From the NCBI RefSeq assembly GCF_003265345.1, contig NZ_QFWW01000031.1, positions 1-64,000 on the forward strand: 64,000 bases of DNA, given 5' to 3'. Both the position numbers and the translations under genes were made by a program. Source of the DNA: Lentzea terrae. GTDB taxonomy: Bacteria > Actinomycetota > Actinomycetes > Mycobacteriales > Pseudonocardiaceae. Under the pieces are notes generated by a model, which ran no database searches, was not told where the DNA came from, and saw nothing but the letters and a program-made list of their open reading frames with translations. Positions 25,235 through 34,944 of this stretch are shown one piece after another; position 1 is the first letter of the stretch, and each line of letters begins with the position of its first letter.

Positions 25235-25616
25235 CGCTGAAACTCCCCCCAAATTTTCCTTTGAGAGCAGAGCGGGAAGGCAAAGGGGGCTGCGTCCGTG
25301 GCAGGGGTTTTGCCGATGTGGGTGTCCATCGACGGCAGCCGCTCAGCCCCCTTTTACCTCTCCCTCGTCTCCTCTCACCCCTCCTGGGGTCACCACCTGC
25401 TACTTCGGAGGTGTCCAGCCCCTCGAAGCCCCGTCTCTCTGGCGGTAAACAGTGGCTGTGCACAGCATTGCGAGAATCAGCCTGGAGATCATCGAGTGAA
25501 GGACCTATTCCGGCCCACGAATTGTTTTCGGCCGGATCGGTGGTCAGACCTACGCCGTTCGTGGTCTGCCCGGACCGGCCTAGGTAACCGGCCTAGGTAG
25601 AACCGCGAAACAGTGC
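25235..25616. other. Intergenic region upstream of the thioesterase/T7SS operon
   Basis: 382 bp between two minus-strand genes. Contains the tandem repeat at 25574 near its right end and several TCTCxCCTC tracts (25360-25385). No supported gene; it should hold the operon promoter. Confidence 0.5.
25574..25599. promoter_or_regulatory. Tandem 13-bp operator-like repeat
   Basis: Two contiguous exact copies of ACCGGCCTAGGTA; each contains the palindrome CCTAGG. Located 17 bp beyond the stop of the LuxR gene and ~340 bp upstream of the thioesterase start. Candidate binding site for a regulator. Confidence 0.55.
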
Positions 25617-28004
25617 TCAGCGCTGGTTCTGCTCGCCCCACCAGCGGGCGATCCGCAGCCGTGAGCCGGTGCCCGAGACCCCGAGCTTGTGTCTGATGGC
25701 GTCGACGTGGGTGTCGATCGTGCGGATGGACAGCACCAGTTGCTCGGCGATCTGCCGGTTGGTCAGGCCGGCGGTGACCAGGCCCGCCACCTCGTACTCG
25801 CGGGCGCTGAGGCCGCCGGGTGGCTGGCCGCTGTGCTGGGCGGGTTCCGGCAAAGCCCGCAGGTAGGCGAGCACGCCGGTGTGGTCCAGGGTCGTGCCGT
25901 GCTCGAACGCGGCGCCGAATTCCTGTTCTCCGAGCCGGGCCTGTGTGGTGGCGCTCCACTGGTTGTGCAGCTCGGCGATCGGGCCGAGGCCGGCCATGGT
26001 GACGGTGGTAAGCCGGTGGTGGTGCGCGGCGCCGAGCAGTACCGCGGCTTGCTCGTCGTGCCGGCACGCCGCGGCGGCCCAGGCCAGAGCCTCCAGGCTC
26101 CATGCGGAGCCCCACAGGTCGCCGAGGGTCAGGTGCCGGTGCGCGGTGCCGGCCAGCAGCGTGGCCGCGGCCTGCGGGCTGCCGTGGCGTAGTTCGGTCA
26201 CGCCGCGGCACCACGAGGCGTCCTCGGTCTCCCCGCGGGCGGTCGCGGCGTCGCCGAGCAGAGCGGCGGCCAACGCCAGCAAGCCGCGTCCGGGGTAGGC
26301 CGTGTTCGGCTCGGCGTGCTGGTCCCAGGTGTCGCGGGCTTGGCGCAGCACGGCGAGACTGCGCGCCTCGCCGGCGGCCAGCAGCTGGCCGCCGTGGCCG
26401 GCCAGCAGCCACGGCTGCAGCTCGGGCGGGCTGCCGAGTTGCCGCGCGATCGCCTCGGCTGCGGCCAGGTGGCGTTCAGCATGGGCCGGGTCCCCCTGGC
26501 TGAGGTCGAGCTGAGCGGCCAGCACGTGCCCAGCTGCCTGCAGCGCGTGTGGCCTGATCTGAGCGTCGAGGGTGCGCCACAGCAGGTCACGGGCCTGGTC
26601 GGGCTGCCCGGCGGCCAACGCCCAGCGGGTGCGGGCGAGTTCCACCGCCAGCTCGAGCGCCTGGTCGGCCTGACCGTCGGCGAGCAGGAAGTTCACCGCG
26701 GCGTGGAGGTTGGGCATCTCCAACTCGATGCGGCGCACCCAGCCGATCTCGTGGTCACTGCCGACCGCGTCGGTGGCCTGCCGGGCCAGGTCCAGGTAGT
26801 GCTCGGCGTGCGCCTGGCGCAGCTGCTGTTCCTCCTGGCCGCGCTCGCGCAGGCGCAGTACGCCGGAGGACCGCACGCTGTCGAGCATGTAGTAGCGGCT
26901 CGTGCCGGCCTCGATGTCTGCCAGCAGGATGGACTGATCGACCAGCCGGACGAGCAGGTGAGGCAGGTGGACGGCGTCGAGCTGGTCGTCCGCGCACACC
27001 ACCTCGGCGCTGCGGGGATCGAACCCGCCGGGGAAGACCGCGAGCCTGTCCCACAGGCGTTGCTCGGCAGGCGTGCACAGCGCATAGGACCAGTCGTTGG
27101 TGGCGGCCAGGGTGCGGTGCCAGGGCTGCCCGCCGTGGGACTCGGCGTGCTGCCCGGTATCGAGCACGCCGAACTGGGTGCCGCCGTCGAGGTCGTCGAC
27201 CAGGTCCTTGATGCCCACCACGCGCAACCGGGCCGCGGCGAGCGTGATGGCCAGGGGGACGCCTTCGAGCAGCCGGCACAACAGTTCGACGTCGGCGTCG
27301 TCGCCAGGCTCGGCGGTGACCGCCCGCGCCCGCTCCAGCAGCAACTGCGCGGCCTCGCTGCGCCCGTCGCGGGTGCCGAGATCGAGCGAGCCCACCGGCT
27401 GCAGATGCTCGCCGGGCACCTGCAGCGGGATGCGGCTGGTGGCCAGCACCCGAACGCCCGCCGCGGCCTGCAGTACCCGCCGCAGGAGTCCGGCCACCGC
27501 CACGGCGAGGTGTTCGCAGTTGTCGACCACCAGCAGCAGCCGGCGGCCGCGCAGGGCCGTGAGCAGGCTGTCGAGGCAGTTGCCCGGTTCGAGCTCGACA
27601 GCCACGCCGAGGGTGTCGAGTAGCAACTCGGTGATCTCGTCCGGCGTGGTGAGTTCGGACAGGGAGAGCAGCCACACCCCGTCCGGGTAGGCCGCGGCAC
27701 CGGTCTGTGCGGCGTTGGCCGCCAGCCGCAGCGCCAGCCGGGTCTTGCCGATCCCGCCAGGCCCGGTGAGCGTCACCAGCCGTGCCTGCTCCAGAAGCCG
27801 CCGGACCTCGCCCAGTTCCCGGTGGCGACCCACGAACCTGTCGAGCTCCAGCGGCAGGTTGCCCGCCACCGGCGGGCCTGGTGGCTCGGGTGAGCCGGAC
27901 CTCGGTGCCGGCGCGGTCCGGCCAGCCGAGCAGGTCTCCCCGGTATCGACGTGACTGGGCCAGGTCTCGGTGTCCGGAGCGTGTGCGATCTCGTTGCGTG
28001 CCAA
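25617..28004 (-). CDS. LuxR-family ATPase regulator (NB-ARC/MalT-like), copy 1
   Basis: 795 aa. Walker A GPGGIGKT at residues 81-88, Walker B RRLLLVVDNCEHL near 155, ATSRIPLQVPGEHL (sensor motif) near 190, then long TPR-like helices to ~700 and a C-terminal LuxR HTH: LSAREYEVAGLVTAGLTNRQIAEQLVLSIRTIDTHV. An STAND-type ATP-dependent switch activating transcription. It is divergent from a P450 gene, with a 394-bp intergenic gap. Same length and order as the second LuxR at 29631. Confidence 0.92.
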   Translation of the reverse strand: MARNEIAHAPDTETWPSHVDTGETCSAGRTAPAPRSGSPEPPGPPVAGNLPLELDRFVGRHRELGEVRRLLEQARLVTLTGPGGIGKTRLALRLAANAAQTGAAAYPDGVWLLSLSELTTPDEITELLLDTLGVAVELEPGNCLDSLLTALRGRRLLLVVDNCEHLAVAVAGLLRRVLQAAAGVRVLATSRIPLQVPGEHLQPVGSLDLGTRDGRSEAAQLLLERARAVTAEPGDDADVELLCRLLEGVPLAITLAAARLRVVGIKDLVDDLDGGTQFGVLDTGQHAESHGGQPWHRTLAATNDWSYALCTPAEQRLWDRLAVFPGGFDPRSAEVVCADDQLDAVHLPHLLVRLVDQSILLADIEAGTSRYYMLDSVRSSGVLRLRERGQEEQQLRQAHAEHYLDLARQATDAVGSDHEIGWVRRIELEMPNLHAAVNFLLADGQADQALELAVELARTRWALAAGQPDQARDLLWRTLDAQIRPHALQAAGHVLAAQLDLSQGDPAHAERHLAAAEAIARQLGSPPELQPWLLAGHGGQLLAAGEARSLAVLRQARDTWDQHAEPNTAYPGRGLLALAAALLGDAATARGETEDASWCRGVTELRHGSPQAAATLLAGTAHRHLTLGDLWGSAWSLEALAWAAAACRHDEQAAVLLGAAHHHRLTTVTMAGLGPIAELHNQWSATTQARLGEQEFGAAFEHGTTLDHTGVLAYLRALPEPAQHSGQPPGGLSAREYEVAGLVTAGLTNRQIAEQLVLSIRTIDTHVDAIRHKLGVSGTGSRLRIARWWGEQNQR

Positions 28005-28398
28005 GGCGTCCCCCGTCTGGCCGCGCGAACCCGACGACGTCGGCCGCGCTGGATGTCCCCCCGTGCTGACCGCCGATTGTCTGGATTCGCAGGCCCCGAC
28101 CGCGTCGGTAGGGCTACTGGCAGCACCACTGCATTCGCCGCAGCGTGGACTTCCTGAGGTGCCCGAGCCGCCGCCACACGGGCCCTGAGCTGCCGAAACG
28201 CCGGGGGTTGAACAGATGTCGAGCGCAAAGGGACCCGCGAGGCCCGTAGGTAGGCCGCGCCAGCACCAGTAGGGCTACCCGTAGGCCTACTGATGACAGC
28301 GCCGCGACGACGCCATGACGATGTTGGTCAGGTCCCCCGCCTGCCTGCTCGACGGGCCGGCCGACACCGCAACCACGCCGACACAGAGCAGGAGTTGT
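28005..28398. promoter_or_regulatory. Divergent promoter region LuxR-1 / P450-1
   Basis: 394 bp. GTAGGGCTAC occurs at 28109-28118 and again within an imperfect dyad at 28267-28292 (CAGTAGG-g-CTAC-cc-GTAG-g-CCTACTG). The dyad lies 107 bp before the P450 start. Likely target of the adjacent LuxR protein. Confidence 0.5.
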
Positions 28399-29607
28399 AT
28401 GCGCATGCCGAAACCGAAAACGCTGGTCACCGGGCTACGCGGCTACCAGAACCATGCCGCCGAAGCAGAGTTGCGCGAGAGCGGCACCGTCCATCTGATG
28501 CAGATCGCCGACGGTACCCAGGCGTACGTGGTGACCGCCGGGCTGAAGCAGTCCCGCCGGCTGCTGGCCGACGACCGCCTGAGCAAGGCCTGCACGCGGG
28601 TGACCAGCGTGCTCTCCGCGCAACTGGCCGCGACGGGGTGCCCACGCCCACTGAGCGGCATGTTCAACGATTCGATCATGTTCTCGGATCAGCCAGTGCA
28701 CACCAGACTGCGGGCCCTGGTCACCGCCAGTTTCAACGCGCAGGCGACCAGACGGCTGGAACCGCGGGCCGAGGAACTGGTCTCGGAGCTGGTCGAGGCT
28801 CTGCCCGCCGGAGAACAGATCGACCTCATCAGCAGGTTCGCGTTCATCCTGCCGATCACGATCATCTGCGAGGTGCTCGGCGTACCGGTGCGGGATCGCG
28901 ACCTGCTGCACGCGTGGACATCGGCCCTGGTGCTCGACGACCCGGCGCGAACGGTGCCGGCGTCGACGGAGATGACCGCCTACCTGGGGCAGTTGGTCGA
29001 CCGCAAACGCCGCGAGCCCGCCGACGACCTGTGCTCCCGGTTGGTCCACGCGAGCATCGACGGCGACCAGCTCAGCGAGAGCGAGTTGCTAGGGATGCTG
29101 TTCCTGCTGGTCGTGGGCGGGCACGAGACGACCTCGAGTCTGATCGGCAATCTGATGCTGGCGCTGCTGACCGAGCCGTCACGGTGGCGGCAGGTGGTCC
29201 AGGACCCGTCGCTGATTCCCTCGGCGATCGAGGAAACGTTGCGGTGGGACCCCCCGACCGCCCGCGCCACCCACCGGGTCGCGACGCAGGACATCGAGGT
29301 CGGCGGCGAGATCATCCCCGCCGGCGGGATCGTCCTGGTCTCACTGAGCTCGGCCGGGCGCGATCCGCACACCCCGCGCGCCGACGAGTTCGACCTGCAG
29401 CGGCCCGCCATCCAGCATGTCGGCTTCGGCCACGGCATCCACAACTGCGTCGGTTCGCAGCTGGCCCGGATGCAGGCCGCCGCCGCGATACGGCAGCTGG
29501 CAGCCCGGTTCCCGACCGCAGAGCTGATGGACGCCAACCCGCCCCGGCTGGCGTCCTCGATCGTCGGAGGAGTCGCCGAGCTGCAAGTGAGGTTCACATG
29601 CGGCTGA
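28399..29607 (+). CDS. Cytochrome P450, copy 1
   Basis: 402 aa. I-helix VVGGHETTSS, K-helix EETLRWDPP (ExxR), and heme loop FGHGIHNCVG with the ligand Cys. Class I bacterial P450 (CYP105/107-like region); needs ferredoxin partners not encoded here. Start 28399 (GTAT-ATGCGC) follows GGAGTT; an in-frame ATG at 28315 has no ribosome site. Stop is 23 bp from the convergent LuxR-2 stop. Substrate unknown; probably tailoring of a secondary metabolite. Confidence 0.92.
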   Translation: MRMPKPKTLVTGLRGYQNHAAEAELRESGTVHLMQIADGTQAYVVTAGLKQSRRLLADDRLSKACTRVTSVLSAQLAATGCPRPLSGMFNDSIMFSDQPVHTRLRALVTASFNAQATRRLEPRAEELVSELVEALPAGEQIDLISRFAFILPITIICEVLGVPVRDRDLLHAWTSALVLDDPARTVPASTEMTAYLGQLVDRKRREPADDLCSRLVHASIDGDQLSESELLGMLFLLVVGGHETTSSLIGNLMLALLTEPSRWRQVVQDPSLIPSAIEETLRWDPPTARATHRVATQDIEVGGEIIPAGGIVLVSLSSAGRDPHTPRADEFDLQRPAIQHVGFGHGIHNCVGSQLARMQAAAAIRQLAARFPTAELMDANPPRLASSIVGGVAELQVRFTCG

Positions 29608-29630
29608 CCGGCGACGTGCGGCCGCGGCGC

Positions 29631-32018
29631 CTAGTGGCTCTGGCGCTGCTCGACGGAGCGGACCCAGTTGGTGAGCCCCGCCCGCGTGCCAGGGAACAAG
29701 CCCAGAATCAGGTAGATCTTCTGCACGTGGCTCTCCACCGTGCGCGGCGACAGCGAGAGCATCGCGGCGATCTGCTTGTTGTTCTTGCCCTGCGCGACCA
29801 GCCGCGCGATCTCCCACTGCCGCTCGGTGAGCCCGACCGCCGCGAGGTCGGGCCCGTCCTGCAGGGCTTTCTCCTGGGCGTCGGAGTCGCCGAGCGTGAG
29901 CCGCAGCGCGTCCTGAATTGTCTTCACCGCGGCACCGAGCTCGACCGCGTCCGCGTAGTCGTCGGCCGGCATCGTCTCGCGCAGGACCTTCTCGGCCTCG
30001 ACCCGGAACCGGGTGTGCGGGATGTGCTTGGAGAGCTGGATGCCCGTGATCCGCTCGATCGACAGCGAGGCCCCTACCAGGATCGCGGCCATCCGAGCCG
30101 TGGCCTTGGTCAGGTTGACCGGCTGGACCAGCAGCCACGCCAGAGTGGGCAGGCTGAACACCGGCCCCCAGCGGTCGCCCTGTTCCATCTGCAGCCGCAG
30201 GTTCTCGATCACCATCTCCATGCCACGCCGGGGATCGCCGGCGCGGGCATGCGCGATGCCCACCGCCCACAGCCCCCACGTCCTCGACCACGGCGCCCCG
30301 ACCCGTTCGGTCTCGGCGAGGAACCCCTCGGCGATCCGCAAGGCCTCGGCCCTGCTGTCCGCCGGCGCGTCCTCGCCGTCGTCGAGCAGCGCCGCGCTCA
30401 GGGCGATGAACATGTGGGCCATGTGCGCGTCGCCGCGGTACTCCTCGCCGAGCTCGGTGAACTGGTCGAAGGCCTGCCGCAGTGGTGGCATCGCGGCAGG
30501 GTTGGTGCCGTTCACGAAGTGCAGGAAGGCACCTCGGGCGAACAACACCGCCGGCACCGCGACGCCGCTGCGTTCAGCGTGCTCGGTGGCCTGGTCCAGC
30601 AGCGCTTCCACCTCGGCGTGGTCCATGCCCAGGCAGATCGCGATGAAGGCCTCCATCGCGAGTGCCGAAGCACACAGCGGCGTGTCCTGCGCGGGGATCG
30701 CCTGCCGGATGCGCTGGAACCAATAGAGAGCTTCTGGCAGTTCCGCCGCGAAGAAAATCCACCGGCACCGTCCCAGACAGGCCATGATGACCTGCGCGAT
30801 CTCGGCCGTTTCCGGCAAATCGAGCGCGTGGACTATCGCCGCGCGGAAGTTCGGCATGTCGGCGGAGATCCCGTGCAACAGGTCCACCTCGCCCGGTCCC
30901 GGCCAGTCGGTCGCGTCGGCCACAGCCCGGCTCAGGTAGTGGTCGCGGTGCCGGGTCCGCACGGCCGCCTCGTCGCCGCCGCTCTGGAGTTTGCCCAGCC
31001 CGTATTGGATCGTCGGCTCCAGCAGCACGTACCGGCTCCGGTCCGGGTCCGGGATGACGAGCGACTTGTCGACCAGGCCGGCCAGGGCGTCGGCGATGTC
31101 AGCGACCGGCAGCCGCTCGTCCGCGCAGACAGCCTCGGCCGCGGCCAGGTCGAAGCCGCCCCGCCGGAACACCGTGGCCCGCTCCCACAGCAGCTGTTCC
31201 TGTGGATCGCACAGGTCGTAGCTCCAGCCGAAACCGCCGCTCATCCGCTGGTGGTGGGGCAGGACCGTGCGCTCACCACGGTTGAGGAGCCTTTCCATGC
31301 TCGTCGCCAGGCGGTCCGCGAGCACGTCCACCGACATGCTCTGCAGGCGACTCACGGCCAGCTCGATGAACAGCGGAATGCCCGACACCAACCGCAGCAT
31401 CCGCACCACGTGTGCCCAGTTGGCCTCGGTGACGCTCCACCCAGGCACCTTGGCGGCCGCACGGTCGATCAGCAGCTGCACCGACTCGGAGCTCAGATCG
31501 ACCGGCAACTCCGCGGACGCCGGCACCTCCAGCGGAGGCACGGGCTCCAGCTGCTCGCCCGGAATGCTCAGCCCCGCCTGCGACGTGGCCAGCACGTGCA
31601 GCTGCGGCGCTTCGGACACCAGATTGGCGATCAACGTGCCGGCCGTGTCCCGCAAGTGCTCGCAGTTGTCCAGCACCAACAGCAATCGGCCCCTGCTCGC
31701 CACCACTTCGAGCAGCGCCTCGAAGTCCACCGCCGCCGCGGTGTCGCGCACACCCACCGCTTTCGCCACATGCGGCAGCAGCAGGTCCGGCACGTCCAGC
31801 TCCCGCAGGGTCACCACCCGCACGTCGTCGAAGAAGCGATGCACTTGATCAGCCACTTCCAACGCCAGCCTGGTCTTACCGGAACCACCCGCGCCGACCA
31901 GAGTGGTCAGCCGGGATTCCCTGACCAAGGGCCGCAACTTCGCCAGCAACTCCTGGCGGCCGACGAAGGTCGTCAGCCGCGTCGGCAGGCCCTCGGCCTC
32001 GCTCCTCTTACCAGGCAT
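29631..32018 (-). CDS. LuxR-family ATPase regulator, copy 2
   Basis: 795 aa, 40% shorter N-terminal extension than copy 1: Walker A GAGGSGKT at ~42-49, Walker B RGRLLLVLDNCEHL, ATSQAGLSIPGEQL, TPR-like middle and a C-terminal LuxR HTH LTERQWEIARLVAQGKNNKQIAAMLSLSPRTVESHV. Its own start (32018) is 119 bp from the divergent P450-2. Homologous to copy 1 throughout. Confidence 0.92.
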   Translation of the reverse strand: MPGKRSEAEGLPTRLTTFVGRQELLAKLRPLVRESRLTTLVGAGGSGKTRLALEVADQVHRFFDDVRVVTLRELDVPDLLLPHVAKAVGVRDTAAAVDFEALLEVVASRGRLLLVLDNCEHLRDTAGTLIANLVSEAPQLHVLATSQAGLSIPGEQLEPVPPLEVPASAELPVDLSSESVQLLIDRAAAKVPGWSVTEANWAHVVRMLRLVSGIPLFIELAVSRLQSMSVDVLADRLATSMERLLNRGERTVLPHHQRMSGGFGWSYDLCDPQEQLLWERATVFRRGGFDLAAAEAVCADERLPVADIADALAGLVDKSLVIPDPDRSRYVLLEPTIQYGLGKLQSGGDEAAVRTRHRDHYLSRAVADATDWPGPGEVDLLHGISADMPNFRAAIVHALDLPETAEIAQVIMACLGRCRWIFFAAELPEALYWFQRIRQAIPAQDTPLCASALAMEAFIAICLGMDHAEVEALLDQATEHAERSGVAVPAVLFARGAFLHFVNGTNPAAMPPLRQAFDQFTELGEEYRGDAHMAHMFIALSAALLDDGEDAPADSRAEALRIAEGFLAETERVGAPWSRTWGLWAVGIAHARAGDPRRGMEMVIENLRLQMEQGDRWGPVFSLPTLAWLLVQPVNLTKATARMAAILVGASLSIERITGIQLSKHIPHTRFRVEAEKVLRETMPADDYADAVELGAAVKTIQDALRLTLGDSDAQEKALQDGPDLAAVGLTERQWEIARLVAQGKNNKQIAAMLSLSPRTVESHVQKIYLILGLFPGTRAGLTNWVRSVEQRQSH

Positions 32019-32137
32019 TTCCTCACGCTAACCCAGACAGGTGATGATCCGCCCTCACAATCGTGCACTCCGTGTCCAACCGCGCACGTAACGTGGCTCT
32101 CATTCCAGGCGGTCACGATTCACGCTGGTGAACGGCC

Positions 32138-33376
32138 ATGAACACGGGGACCGGCGCGACGCCGGGAACACCCACGACGAACCCGGCGCTGGCGCAGGCC
32201 GTGCTCACCGGGCACCCCGGCCACCGCAACCACGACATCGAAGAAACCTTGCGCGCGGCCGGCCCCCTGCACCCGGCCGTGCTGCCCAACGGCGTGCGGA
32301 TCTTCGTCGTCACCACCGGCTACGAACGCACCCGCGCCTTGCTGGCCGATCCCCGGTTCAGCAAGGACTCCCAGTTGTTGACCTCGACCATCCACGCCCA
32401 GGTCGGACCCGGCGAATTGAGCGGCATGTTCGGCGAGTCGATGCTCATGTCCGACCAACCCCGCCACACCCGGCTGCGCACGCCGGTCGCCGCCGCATTC
32501 ACCCCACGGCGCGTGGCCGCGATGCGATCACAGATCGAGCAGCTCGCCGGCGACCTGCTCGACGCGGCCGACACCGGCGAGCCGCTCGACCTGATCCAGG
32601 CCCTGGCCTTCCCGTTGCCCATCACCGTGATCGGCGACCTGCTCGGCGTCCCGGCCAGCGACCACCACCAGCTGCGCGGCTGGACCGAACAACTGATGGG
32701 CGACGACGAAACCATCACCGTGCCCGCCTCCCAGGCCATGACCGGCTACCTGCAGGACCTCATCGACGGCAAACGCCGCCGCGGCACCGACACCGACCTG
32801 CTCGGCGCCTTGATCGCCGCCACGGACAGCGACGATCGGCTGACGCCGGACGAGCTGATCGCGATGGCGATGCTGCTGATCGTGGCCGGCCACGAGACCA
32901 CCACCAACTTGATCGGCAACTTGGTGTACGCGCTGCTCAGCGACCCCCACCGGTGGCACGAGGTCACCACCCAACCCGCCCTGATCACCGCGGCGGTCGA
33001 GGAGACCCTGCGCTGGGACCCGCCCGTCCGGCACGCCACCTACCGGGTCAGCACGGAATCCATCGACATCGACGGACACCTGCTGCCCGCCGGCGAAATG
33101 GCGCTGATCAACCTCGGAGCGGCAGGCCGCGACCCTCACAGCACCCCGCGCGGGCACGCCTTCGACCTGCACCGCGCCGGCGCACACACCACGTTCGGGC
33201 ACGGCATCCACTTCTGCCTGGGCGCCTCACTGGCCCGCATGGAAGCCGAGATCAGCCTGGCGCAGCTCACAGCCCGCTGGCCCGCGGCACGACTGGCTAG
33301 CACCACCCCGCCAGGCCGCACCGACTCGGCGATCATGAACGGACTCACCACGCTGATGATCACTACCGACCGCTGA
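32138..33376 (+). CDS. Cytochrome P450, copy 2
   Basis: 412 aa. IVAGHETTTN (I-helix), EETLRWDPP (ExxR) and FGHGIHFCLG (heme Cys). Shares FNDSIMFSDQPxHTRLR-type and LLGVP segments with copy 1 (here FGESMLMSDQPRHTRLR), so the two are paralogues. A frame for the same DNA from 32128 gives an Arg-rich shadow only. Divergent from LuxR-2. Confidence 0.92.
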   Translation: MNTGTGATPGTPTTNPALAQAVLTGHPGHRNHDIEETLRAAGPLHPAVLPNGVRIFVVTTGYERTRALLADPRFSKDSQLLTSTIHAQVGPGELSGMFGESMLMSDQPRHTRLRTPVAAAFTPRRVAAMRSQIEQLAGDLLDAADTGEPLDLIQALAFPLPITVIGDLLGVPASDHHQLRGWTEQLMGDDETITVPASQAMTGYLQDLIDGKRRRGTDTDLLGALIAATDSDDRLTPDELIAMAMLLIVAGHETTTNLIGNLVYALLSDPHRWHEVTTQPALITAAVEETLRWDPPVRHATYRVSTESIDIDGHLLPAGEMALINLGAAGRDPHSTPRGHAFDLHRAGAHTTFGHGIHFCLGASLARMEAEISLAQLTARWPAARLASTTPPGRTDSAIMNGLTTLMITTDR

Positions 33377-33507
33377 CTGCGCGTTCGCCACAGGCACTGA
33401 CTTTCCGGCGCCACCTGGCTTCGCGCACCTAGGCCTATCGGCAATCGGCGTAACGTGCCTGGTCGCAGGAGAGATGCAGGGGCAAACCCTGGGACTGAGG
33501 GAGCAGA

Positions 33508-33690
33508 GTGGAAGTAGGTGACGCGGCGGCATGGTTCGCCGTTGCCGTCGCACTGATCGCGGCGTTCATCGCGCTGGGAAACGCGAACTCCGCGAAGCGG
33601 CAAGCCAACGCGGCCGAGTCTGGCGTTCAGGAGGCGAGGCGAAGTGCTGCGGCATCAGAGGCCCAGGCTGAGGCTGCAAGAGCCAGGTGA
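33508..33690 (+). CDS. N-terminal membrane/coiled-coil part of a split protein
   Basis: 60 aa, GTG start after GAGGGAGCAGA. One transmembrane helix (AAWFAVAVALIAAFIALG) followed by an Ala/Glu/Arg coiled coil (RRSAAASEAQAEAARAR) that stops at 33690. The next frame begins inside it (GTGA) and continues the coil (MREQLALGQAERLERDRLEQ), so the two probably derive from a single membrane protein now separated by a frameshift or by coupling. Confidence 0.6.
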   Translation: MEVGDAAAWFAVAVALIAAFIALGNANSAKRQANAAESGVQEARRSAAASEAQAEAARAR

Positions 33691-34277
33691 CCCTCATGCG
33701 AGAGCAGCTAGCCCTTGGTCAAGCTGAACGCCTCGAACGGGACCGCTTGGAACAGCGAGAGGCCCTAGTGGCGGTGATCAACGCACCTAGGCCGTGGATC
33801 CGCGCTGCTGAGACTGCCGTCTCCACTTACCGCAACTTTCCGGCTAGCGAGGCCGTACGCATGGACGGAGTGCAGAACTACGATCCAGCCTCCGCAGCCT
33901 TTGATCAAGCGTTGGTGCAGGCAAGCATTGCCGTGACGGACACCGAGCTGGCCCGGCTCGTGACCGTGATGATCCGCATCAGGGGCCCCATGGCCGAGCA
34001 GTTCGCTTCCTTTCACTCCTGTTCTCGGGATGCGGACGGTAAGGCTTCCCTTGACCTCGTCTATAAGGCCTATGCCGTGCCGAGTGCCATGGCCGGGATG
34101 CGGGAACAGCTAAAGCAGTTGGCAGTTCAGCGGTTCGTCGCCAAGCCATCCGCTCAACAGTCGACAACCAGCAGCACTGATGCCGGACAGGCGTTCATGC
34201 TCCGACGACACAAAGATGATCATGGTGACGTATCGCGCCGCGTGGGTACCGGACGACGATTCCGGCCTCACCTTTGA
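33687..34277 (+). CDS. Continuation of split membrane/coiled-coil protein
   Basis: 196 aa, GTG start overlapping the stop of the 33508 frame. The first 30 residues complete a coiled coil; then APRPWIRAAETAVSTYRNFPASEAV and ARLVTVMIRIRGPMAEQFASF, with no recognised domain. The last ~30 residues run over the 34180 gene and are Arg/His-rich, so the natural end may be earlier. Same layout (TM, coil, globular part) as the 34945 protein. Confidence 0.5.
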   Translation: MTLMREQLALGQAERLERDRLEQREALVAVINAPRPWIRAAETAVSTYRNFPASEAVRMDGVQNYDPASAAFDQALVQASIAVTDTELARLVTVMIRIRGPMAEQFASFHSCSRDADGKASLDLVYKAYAVPSAMAGMREQLKQLAVQRFVAKPSAQQSTTSSTDAGQAFMLRRHKDDHGDVSRRVGTGRRFRPHL

Positions 34278-34698
34278 CGAATTGGAGGCACCGGTGGTCG
34301 AGTGGATCGAGCAGATGAGCGCCGAAGCTGGAGTGGCTCCAATCCTGGTGGTCAACGCTGTCCAGTCAGCCGCTGGCCCAGGGATAGTTGCCGAGTTCGG
34401 GCGTCGCTACGGGTACACCACACCGAGGACGAAGGACCATCCGGCCTCCGGCGTGCCCGTGCTGGCCTTCCGGCCGACGCTGGAGGCGTTCGACTACGCG
34501 CAGCAGTTGGCGCGAGGGTCAGCTCTGTGCGTCATCGAGGGCATGAGCTTCCCCTTGGCGATGTGGGCGGCAGAGGTAGGCGCAGTCAACTTGCTGGCCC
34601 CAGCCGCCGCCGCACCGACCCTGGACCCAGCACTGAAAAAGGACTTGGACAGCATCCACTTCTTTGGGCGACAGCAACGGCTGGTCTGGCCCCGATGA
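34180..34698 (+). CDS. Hypothetical protein
   Basis: 172 aa; the true start may be ATG 34216 or 34222 (MVTYRAAWVPDDD). Contains LTFDELEAPVVEWIEQMSAEAGVAPILVVNAVQSAAGPGIVAEFGRRYGYTT and ALCVIEGMSFPLAMWAAEVGAV. Balanced protein-like composition; I do not recognise a family. Overlaps the preceding and following frames. Confidence 0.55.
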   Translation: MPDRRSCSDDTKMIMVTYRAAWVPDDDSGLTFDELEAPVVEWIEQMSAEAGVAPILVVNAVQSAAGPGIVAEFGRRYGYTTPRTKDHPASGVPVLAFRPTLEAFDYAQQLARGSALCVIEGMSFPLAMWAAEVGAVNLLAPAAAAPTLDPALKKDLDSIHFFGRQQRLVWPR

Positions 34699-34849
34699 GC
34701 GTGACCAAGCCCGCCGGTTCCTCCAGTTGTGGCGAAACCAGGGCGAGCTGGATGCCGACATGATCTGCGGCTACATGCAGGCGAAGGGCGTGCACGCTCG
34801 CGGCATTAAGCGGTTGCGCAAGATCATCGACACGATGAACGACAACTGA
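34664..34849 (+). CDS. Small hypothetical protein
   Basis: 61 aa from a TTG start inside the end of the previous gene. DERDQARRFLQLWRNQGELDADMICGYMQAKGVHARGIKRLRKIIDTM is helical and basic. No family recognised. Confidence 0.45.
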   Translation: MGDSNGWSGPDERDQARRFLQLWRNQGELDADMICGYMQAKGVHARGIKRLRKIIDTMNDN

Positions 34850-34944
34850 CCGCCTTGAGGCGGGGAGCACGCGCCTTGCATCTCGCCGCACCTTCCGCCG
34901 GCCAGTTTGAAGCACAAGGCCACCTCGACCAGAGAAGGACAACG

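Noticed and set aside
28293..32141. 1282-aa plus-strand ORF
   Set aside because: Antisense and out-of-frame shadow of the P450 and LuxR genes; Arg/His/Gln-rich composition.
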